A stretch of 64,000 nucleotides of DNA from NCBI GenBank assembly GCA_964059195.1, contig CAXKWD010000006.1, positions 63,939,073 to 64,003,072 on the forward strand. The letters are read 5' to 3'. The notes beneath the pieces are model-generated. The model made no database searches, was not told where the DNA came from, and was given only the letters and a program-made list of their open reading frames with translations. Below, one piece after another: positions 57,675 through 64,000 of the stretch. How positions within the stretch are numbered: the first letter of the stretch is position 1; each line of letters starts with the position of its first letter. Source of the DNA: Ectobius pallidus (taxonomy: Eukaryota; Arthropoda; Insecta; Blattodea; Ectobiidae). The position numbers and the translations under genes were made by a program.

Positions 57675-58340
57675 TACAACAAATAAAGAAATTATTGAAA
57701 GTCATGCTAGATCAGAACTATTTAAAATTCAATAATAAATATTACAAGCAGAATAGGCCTACAGGCTTAGCCATGGGAACACCACTATCTGGAATCATAG
57801 CCGAAATATATCTACAAAACCTAGAAGAAAAATACATCCAGAACATAATAAACAATAAAGAAATCCTATTATACATGAGATACGTAGATGACTGTTTAAT
57901 ATTAACCAATAACAACACAGATGGCATTAACCAGGAATTTAATGGTATCAATGACAACATACAATATACTAAAGAAGATGAACAAAACAACAAAATTAAC
58001 TATTTTGACTTATCAATAGAGAGAAAGAATCAGAAGCTTGAACTAGGCATATAGGCCTACAGGAAAGAAACTCAGACAGATCTCATAATAAGCAATGCAT
58101 CAAATCATCCTATTGAACAAAAATTATCAGCATTATCTTCTCTAACATATAGACTGGTAAACATGCCACTTAGTAAAGGAGCTAGAAATAATTAAATATT
58201 GCAAACAATAATGGATATAGGCCTACAACCAATACAGTGTACAAACTAATCAACAAACAAACACAAAAGGAAGAAGGCCAGCAGAATAACAAACATAACG
58301 ACACTGGAACCAATAAATAATGCAAACAAAAAGACCAAGA

Positions 58341-58885
58341 TTTGAAATATATAAAAGATAAAACAACATCTTAAATGAAGAACCTATTGTACACGAGAAG
58401 TGCTTGCTTATCTACATTATAACGTGGCCTAGATGATTGCTTGGCTCATATATTATTAAATTTGGTGAACTACAAACGGGTTATTTGCGGCGATGTTTTG
58501 CATCCTAATATTTTAAAAGTAAATACAGAAGGGAACTATGTACATTAGCAAATCCGTGAATCGCATGCAAAACCAATGCTATAAGTGGCCCTACTTTTAG
58601 CCCTTTTAGTCCTTTTAGTCGTTATCCCTTAATATTCTTAGGTGTTTCTTTGCCGAAAATAATCCCAGCCCTTATCAACACACACAGACGAGACCGACTG
58701 ATTGGATTTCGTGGTATAGGGTATTGTTTCACAACTTTCTTTCCACACACGGCACACATAAATATTATCCATGAATCAACGCGGCTCAAAAAGGCACATT
58801 TGCCCTTCAAAGGAAAAAATGACTCACATATGGACTTCTTCTTTGAAATAAAGCATATCATATGTAGGTGCACGTCACTTTAAAC
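58341..58885. other. No gene assigned; one cysteine-containing frame
   Basis: A minus-strand frame at 58622-58873 includes FMCAVCGKKVVKQYPI, a lone CxxC, and RLCVLIRAGIIFGK. I do not recognise the family and the frame is short. The rest is AT-rich with no clear signals. Confidence 0.3.
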
Positions 58886-58889
58886 ACAG

Positions 58890-59225
58890 GAAAAACTAGA
58901 TAATAACTTCAAGGAAGGTATTTTGGCTAAAACTCTAAAATATAAGCTACATCAAGATTGCTCCAATAATCAAGCTGAGCAGATAGTCATCCTACAGGCT
59001 CTAAAAGAAATTCAATACCTTAATGCTCTGGATGAACAAAGAACTGTATCAGTCTTCACTGACAGTCAGGTAACACTTGCAATCCTAAATAACAACAAGA
59101 AACATAATGCAATAGTTACAGAAATATATGAAACAATAATATCACTCAATCAACAAAAATGGGAAATTAATTTCAGATGGGTCAAAGCACATATCGGCAA
59201 AACAAGCAGCACTATTATCTTCGTA
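58890..59225 (+). pseudogene. LINE RNase H domain fragment
   Basis: The frame reads KLHQDCSNNQAEQIVILQAL (with the catalytic Glu), VFTDSQVTLAIL (catalytic Asp) and FRWVKAHIG (the C-terminal His region), the pattern of RNase H from R1/I-type LINEs. The first catalytic Asp region lies upstream of the fragment and is missing. After WVKAHIG the family resemblance ends. It lies 65 bases from the Kolobok-like element, but I cannot show that the element interrupted it. Confidence 0.8.
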
Positions 59226-59541
59226 AAGGAGTCCTTGAGGTCCTTGACATTGCGTTGCCTGCAATCTTGAAGGTCGATGGATTACTTAAAGGAAAAGTAA
59301 ACTAAAAATTCAGTATCATTTTCTTCATACGGATTGAAAGAGAATGTTTTTAAGAAATGATATTCACTGTTAGAAATGTTTTACACCTTCACATTTAATC
59401 ACAAAACGAATCTATTTATTGTAACGCGATGGGCGCGTGACGTCACGCTTGACGAAGGCTTGGCTCAGTCTCGCCCGGTGAAAGACATTTCACAGCATTC
59501 TGTCTACTGTTACAGTTTTTTAGTGAGTATTTGTTCAAACA

Positions 59542-60211
59542 ATGGTTTATTGTTGTGTTGTGGGGTGTACAAACTCATCGTCGAAGAGTGATAACACACT
59601 TAAAATATCTTTCCATCGATTTCCCAACAGAGATAAGTCACCCGAACGTAAATAAGCAATGGCTGATAAAAATAAAAAGAGAAAAATTTGTTCCTACTAA
59701 ATACAGTACGGTTTGTTCACAACATTTTGAAGAAAATGATACCGAGCTTTTGGTACAGTTACGAACACAGTTATCTGGAGAAACCCCGCAATCTGTTTAA
59801 AAAAGAAGTGCTGTGCCATCACTTCTTTTGCGTGGGAAATCTGAAGCACCGCCAATGAAGAAAAGAAAATCGTCGTACTCGAGGAAGAAGGAAATGAGAG
59901 AGTTGTTGCAAGATTTGAATAGTAATCCTTCAGTATCCGGGAATGGACAAATCATGAATGTGGAATCTAGTATTTATGACGAAAATTCAGTTTCTAACAG
60001 AGTAGGCGTTCAGCGTGAACTAGGAAATGAAACTTATGTCAATGTTTGCACAGATTCATTGAATGTTTCTTCTAGAAATTGTGATTTAGATAGCTCTTTT
60101 AGCATTTCAGAAATTTCTACTACCGCAAAAGATGATTCTGAATCTGAAAGTGACTCTGTTCGTATCTTGAAAAATGTTTCGTTTTTGAACTGTATTAGCT
60201 CTAAGTATTAA
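59542..60211 (+). pseudogene. THAP-domain protein gene, one frameshift and one stop
   Basis: Starting at ATG 59542, the protein begins MVYCCVVGCTNSSSKS and SFHRFPNRDKSPE. After a one-base shift near 59645 it continues QWLIKIKREKFVPTKYSTVC and CSQHFEENDTE. The CxxxC...CxxH ligands and the HRFP and FVPTKYSTVCSQHF words define a THAP zinc finger, a DNA-binding domain shared with P-element and Kolobok proteins. An in-frame TAA at 59798 precedes a continuation AVPSLLLRGKS, then a serine-rich tail to 60211. Its 3' end overlaps the minus-strand frame. Confidence 0.85.
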
Positions 60212-60520
60212 CTGATAACGCCTGGCAACTAGTGTATCTTTATTTATAATAACGCTATCGAATGAGCAATGTCGTGTTATACAGTCTACAACCCCCTTCT
60301 GTTCACAAATTACTTCACGGTCCCAACAACACACACTTTCGTGGCCCGTTTTCGTATGTACACACAGCCCACATTTACACCATTCCGTATTTTCTTTTCT
60401 TCCTTGCAACTCTTTACATAATTCCTTGTCATTTTCTTTTCGTGTGATATTAATTTGTGGATACCGAGATTTGTCCTTAGAAGGTAACATTGCAGGCATC
60501 TCTATCAACAACAAACACAA
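60107..60520 (-). pseudogene. P2X7-ballast-like cysteine-rich domain (truncated)
   Basis: The minus frame contains EWCKCGLCVHTKTGHESVCC, then VDCITRHCSFDSVIINKD and TLVARRYQLIL. The WCxCGxC..E(S/C)VCC..CIT.H..F....N.D.L pattern is that of the zinc-binding cysteine domain seen at the C-terminus of P2X7 receptors and in stand-alone invertebrate proteins. The match fades after about 60230, where the sequence is the antisense of the THAP gene tail, so the C-terminal half is missing. It is not a P2X channel: there are no membrane segments. Confidence 0.6.
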
Positions 60521-60749
60521 ATGAGACTTTGTGGTGTATTAGAAACACAGGCGCGAGCATTACAGTAGCTGTTGTCCTGCCAGCGAGTTAGTCAGGAGTG
60601 ACGTCACAGGAGCGTTTTACTTCACCCGTACAAGGCGTAATATTGGGCACCTGAAGTTCACGAGATCACCATTCGTTTCGTAATTCAAAGCTCCGTGCGA
60701 TGAAATTAAAATTAGAAAATGGTATTTTTTTAGTTTACCCTTCCTTTAA

Positions 60750-62800
60750 TCCATGATAAAAGTGAAGAGAAAGGCTTTCCGCCCGAAATTAGCATTATCT
60801 TGAAATGCTAGAAACCCTTTATAGGTTGGAAAAGAGCTCCTTGCTCTTGGAAAGGAAGAATGGAACGTAGATAAAGTTATCCATTTTGAAGAAGAATGAC
60901 ATTAAAACAACAGAAGGTTCAAATAATTAGACAATCGCTAACCCAAAATAATAGCTTGATCTGAACATTGAAATAATTAATCAATTCATGAAAAAACACT
61001 ATACTAAATATATAATCGCAAGATAAAATAAAAATAAACAAAGAAATGTTTAAATGGTAAAGTATTTAGAAATAAAGTCATTTTGGTTTTGAGGATAATA
61101 ACAATAATTGTCAAGACATACCTTAATAATTAAAACTATGAGGACTTTAATAGTGACAAAAGAAAATTAAATCAAAGCCATCTAAACTATATTTATGACA
61201 AACATTGCAAGTAGGTATTTATGACGTAACATATGTCTTTTGGCAAAATGCTATCAATAATCATAAAAACTAATCAGTGTAAAACTTGTGTCTTTGACTT
61301 TTCAACTAAAAATAAAATCACTTAAATTATAGACCCAACTATGTAAAAATAGCAAAACAAAAGGAATCCCGGGGATAATTTTGCACAGGTATGTACCTAC
61401 TTCATCTGTATGTACCAGTTTAATCTGTATGTACCAAAATTATTCTTTTGAAATTTATTATTTTAAATGCAGAACGTTAGTGAGGCCTTACTGTTCAGTT
61501 CAAAAGGATTTCTGCTTCTACTTTTAAAAAATAGCAATTTTCTTCAACAATAATCCGTTTCAGATTAATTAATTATTCCGTGTCACCGTTATACGACAGG
61601 ACAATGCAAATAAAAATAAGCACATAAAACATCTGTTTATTGACTTATAATCCATTTTATGCTAGAGTAGATTTAGAAGGTAAAACATAAAACCTAGTCG
61701 GCCGGGTCAGGGCCCCGGGGCTACATCCCCGGCTGCCCCCCCCCCCGTCTCGTCGGGCCTGTATACAGACTATATAAGTTATACCCAATCGCTGTGTACC
61801 AATTTTTTTAAAAAAGAGACTACAGTATGAAGATGTTTCAGTTTTCAGTGTTTGTGAATTTAGAAGAAACAGTTGCTGTTAGATGCGATGAAATGAAAGT
61901 GATAAAAATAAATCGATACAATTATGACGATAGACATTTGCGATTGGTTGAGATTCCACAAAGTTTTACACTGGATTGGTTATTGATTCATGAGTAAAAT
62001 AATTACAGGAAATAACTATTATAATTTACTCGGTGTTTTCTTTTCAATAATTCACGACGACGATGCCTACAGTAGGCTATAATGCTTAACGCTAAGTTCA
62101 ATGTTATACCGTAAGAACCCAGTGTTCTGTTTTGAGTCCTTAGTTACACAGTTAATCGATGGGAAATTAAATAATGTCATTCACATTAAATTTAACTGAG
62201 AAATAGAACAATTACATTTAATTCCGACAAAAAGTAATTTGAGCTTGAACTAGGTAGTAATGTCGATGCTGTTAACGTACTGTGTCAATATCCTGTATTT
62301 ATTTTGAAACCCCATTATTTCTTAACTTATTTTATTTTATTTATTTGTTGTCCTTTCAGAGCCAAGTTATTTTGTTAGAGATAAACTCCCTTATCCTTAT
62401 TTTGTATTACCTGTAATTTGTGTATATGTGAGTTAGCTGACAGTAATCAAGCTGAGCAAGCGTAGGTTAATTTAGATTTGGTGAATGCTCTGTAAATTAA
62501 TTTCTTTCTTCTGAACTTCAAGTTGCTTTTTTTAGTATTGCGGATGTGACGGTAAGTCAAGGATTAGACTTATAAAGCGGTAATGTCATTGAAGCAATAT
62601 CACTCTGTATTATGTTCTTGAGAGATATCTTGCAATATTTTCAGTCATAATATTTATGCTTTGCTTTCGTTTTGTTTGTTCCAGGTATGGATATCCGTCT
62701 CTTAATATGTGTAAGTATTTTCTATTAGTGATGTACTATGTAGTTCTATTATTTGTGTTCCAAATTAGATGTGGAAACTGAGACATTTAAATCTAAAAAT
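60750..62800. other. No gene seen; one GC-rich patch
   Basis: AT-rich spacer. A sharply GC-rich patch at 61695-61758 contains CCCCGGGGC, a run of C and the end CGTCGGGCCTG, possibly a hAT-like terminus (see 8048-8108). No coding domain recognised. Confidence 0.4.
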
Positions 62801-62804
62801 TTGT

Positions 62805-63065
62805 AAAGGTAGCTTTCCCGCCTCTTGATTTGAAGATCGCGAGTTAAAACCTGGCCAGGTCGATGGATTTTCAGGACATAAAATCCTGATGAACCTTCTG
62901 ACTCTATGTTCCGTGTGCGGAGTGAAGAAGATTCGATTCAGTTCGATTTGATCTAAAGATGACGTCATACATGAAGCGAAAAGAGAAAAAGAATGAGGTT
63001 GTTGTCCATCACACGTTACCACCCGGCACCAGTGATTTATTTCTCTTTCTAAAGAAAAAAAATTA
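62805..63065 (+). mobile_element. tRNA-derived SINE-like sequence
   Basis: AAGGTAGCTTTCCCGCC (weak A box) and CGCGAGTTAAAACCTGGCC (B-box-like) have tRNA-like spacing near 62806-62860. A SINE-like body with GGACATAAAATCCTGATGA and an A-rich end (AAAGAAAAAAAATTAT, to 63065) follow. No target duplication identified. Confidence 0.45.
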
Positions 63066-63302
63066 TACTGCAAATTTCATGCAGTAAATATCCCTTGCCT
63101 CAGAAAATTTATAAAACCAAGTGAAGTGGCAAGTAGGTGAACGGCTAAAACTGGGTGGTGCAAAAAATATTGTAAATATTAATTAGGTCATTATCACGTA
63201 AAGCCAGTCCTGGCAACCAAAGATCTGCCGTTGCTGACATTTGTGTTATCGTCTCTCCATCTTCCTCTTTCAAATAACCAGACAATTGCGTAAACAAAAT
63301 AT

Positions 63303-63384
63303 ATTGAAGTAGTAGTAGTAATAGTAATAGGAGTAGTAGTAGTGGTAGTGGTAGTGGTAGTGGTAGTGGCAGTAGTGGTAGTAG
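63303..63384. repeat. (AGT/GGT)n microsatellite
   Basis: Mixed AGT and GGTAGT trinucleotide array of about 80 bases. Confidence 0.93.
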
Positions 63385-63439
63385 AATACTTATGTCTTGC
63401 GTTTCGGCATTGAAATATACAAGTTCTTCCATGAATATA

Positions 63440-63740
63440 GGCCTACGTATTTCTAGAAGTTACATTTCCTTTAATTTTAATATTTTTCTCCACACCATTT
63501 CCTTGTTTCCTCCATCTTGCAGGATGTTCTCGGGGTGTGTCCGTCCTTCGGTCTCCCCTCTTCCTTCTTCTTGCAGGGTGTCCCCGGTGTGCACCCTTCC
63601 TTTTGCCTTCTCGTACCCGTCTATCAGGTATTGTAGTGTCTCTCCTTTCTTTTTGCAAGTTCTGCATTTCTTTTTGTCTTGTTTGTCCCAATATCTATTG
63701 TCTAAAGCTTCATTTCCACACCTTGAATACTGCAATAATT
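63440..63740 (-). pseudogene. LINE C-terminal zinc-finger relic
   Basis: The minus strand reads RCGNEALDNRYWDKQDKKK, CRTCKKKGETLQYLIDGYE and, further on, ENILQDGGNKEMVWRKI. The RCGNEx..NRYW...CRxCxxxxET..H pattern is common at the C-terminus of R1/I-type LINE polyproteins in insects. The usual His and final Cys of the finger are changed to Tyr (QYLIDGY), so it would not bind zinc. A short duplication encodes THTGDTL/THPENIL-like words. Confidence 0.6.
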
Positions 63741-64000
63741 TGTTGGTTTAGTTTGCACGATTACTGTGGTAATTCAACCGTCTTACTCTTTGTATTTATC
63801 GGAGGTGACTGAGATATAATTTACGCAAATTATTATACACTGTCCAAGCCTGTTTCAATATCATTTCTCTGACAATGGTCTGCTTGTCTAGCTTAAAACT
63901 TCGACATTTCTTGAAAGCTGCTTGTTGTTAGGCAATTTCTTCTGCAGCTCTGATGTGCGTATTGCCTAGCGCTCACGATCAGGCGATGTCCGCGTTATCA
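63741..64000. other. No gene seen to window end
   Basis: No recognisable domain. The C-terminal LINE relic may continue upstream on the minus strand, but no RNase H motif is readable here. Confidence 0.4.

Larger units (their letters stand above)
56470..58200 (+). pseudogene. Penelope-like reverse transcriptase, interrupted
   Basis: The first part reads KQKMPIRPVVNFRNAPTY and CSLDIK, and after a frameshift at an A run (56690-56700) VYTNIPVKDAIESIEEEL. After the mariner it resumes with LKVMLDQNYLKFNN, RPTGLAMGTPLSGIIAEI and the catalytic MRYVDDCLIL. After another break at 58054 it gives RKETQTDLIISNASNHP and SSLTYRLVNMPLS. These match the fingers, palm and thumb of Penelope RT. The YVDD catalytic motif is intact, but frameshifts and the insertion abolish function. 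Confidence 0.88.
56470..58340 (+). mobile_element. Penelope-like element relic, split by mariner
   Basis: Two reverse-transcriptase segments (56470-56785 and 57677 to about 58200) read in the same strand and join across a mariner insertion. The motifs are those of Penelope-like elements, not LINEs or LTR elements. The GIY-YIG endonuclease expected downstream and the terminal repeats are not recognisable, so both ends are estimates. Confidence 0.85.
59290..60745. mobile_element. Kolobok-like DNA transposon, TTAA-flanked
   Basis: Terminal repeats AGGAAAAGTAAACTAAAAA and, in reverse, AGGAAGGGTAAACTAAAAA match at 17 of 19 positions. TTAA flanks both ends (59286-59289 and 60746-60749). TTAA target sites with a THAP-domain gene are the signature of Kolobok; piggyBac shares TTAA but not THAP. 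Inside are a THAP gene on the plus strand and, convergent with it, a cysteine-rich P2X7-ballast-like frame on the minus strand. TGACGTCA palindromes sit 148 and 139 bases from the two ends. No Kolobok catalytic core was recognised, so this 1.46-kb copy looks deleted. Confidence 0.72.

Noticed and set aside
59542..60211. P-element assignment for the THAP gene
   Set aside because: P elements make 8-bp duplications and encode a much longer transposase. Here TTAA flanks matched ends and no P-type catalytic region is present.
59290..60745. piggyBac assignment for the TTAA-flanked element
   Set aside because: TTAA fits, but piggyBac does not carry a THAP protein and its ends normally start CCC. 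THAP plus TTAA favours Kolobok.
63145..63432. 95-codon minus frame with a poly-Leu/Pro tract
   Set aside because: The LPLPLPL and LLLLL run is the translation of the AGT/GGT microsatellite at 63303-63384.

Overview
The window looks like repeat-dominated, AT-rich DNA from an animal nuclear genome, most likely an arthropod with a large genome. The evidence is the mix of mobile elements: BEL/Pao, CR1/L2-type and RTE-type retroelements, a Penelope-like element, mariner, hAT, a CMC-type element, PIF/Harbinger and Kolobok-like DNA transposons, several tRNA-derived SINEs, and long ATT/TA microsatellites. Many copies of the palindromic word TAGGCCTA are also present. A hemimetabolous insect such as a cockroach, stick insect or similar would fit, but that is inference. 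I found no host protein gene, rRNA or functional tRNA that I can support. Every recognisable coding stretch is a decayed transposon gene.

Layout. 1-4365 is a minus-strand CR1/L2-type LINE whose 3' end leaves the window. 7105-7341 is a hAT MITE with a perfect 8-bp target duplication. 9001-9655 is an almost completely palindromic element flanked by TA. 13-15 kb holds two SINEs and a mariner 3' fragment. 15.3-21.9 kb is featureless. 21.9-24.1 kb holds a diverged tandem repeat, a SINE and an RTE 3' end. 26.5-28.4 kb holds a second tandem-repeat element and a 542-bp inverted-repeat element. 30.1-35.9 kb is a nest: an unclassified repeat (copies at 30.1 kb, 31.6-34.6 kb and inverted at 35.3-35.9 kb) is split by a 2.4-kb hAT element, which is itself split by a SINE.

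37.9-38.3 kb has two adjacent SINEs. 40.3-41.2 kb is a LINE reverse-transcriptase relic split by a TA-flanked MITE. 41646-42811 is a hAT element with a BED-type transposase start. 43063-50612 is a BEL/Pao LTR retrotransposon with both LTRs and a 5-bp target duplication (CATAG). Its 5' LTR is split by a 1,941-bp CMC-type DNA transposon with a 3-bp duplication. 51-53 kb is a three-copy local repeat with a LINE tail inside it. 53502-53825 and 55293-55804 are MITEs, the second a head-to-tail dimer.

56.5-58.3 kb is a Penelope-like reverse-transcriptase relic split by an 889-bp mariner. 58.9-59.2 kb is a LINE RNase H piece. 59290-60745 is a compact TTAA-flanked Kolobok-like element carrying a THAP-domain gene on the plus strand and, tail to tail, a cysteine-rich domain resembling the P2X7 ballast domain on the minus strand. 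The window closes with a SINE, a trinucleotide microsatellite and a LINE C-terminal zinc-finger relic.

The genes do not form a pathway. The useful information is structural: at least five insertions have readable target duplications, four nests give a relative order of insertion, and the 59.3-60.7 kb element has an unusual gene content.
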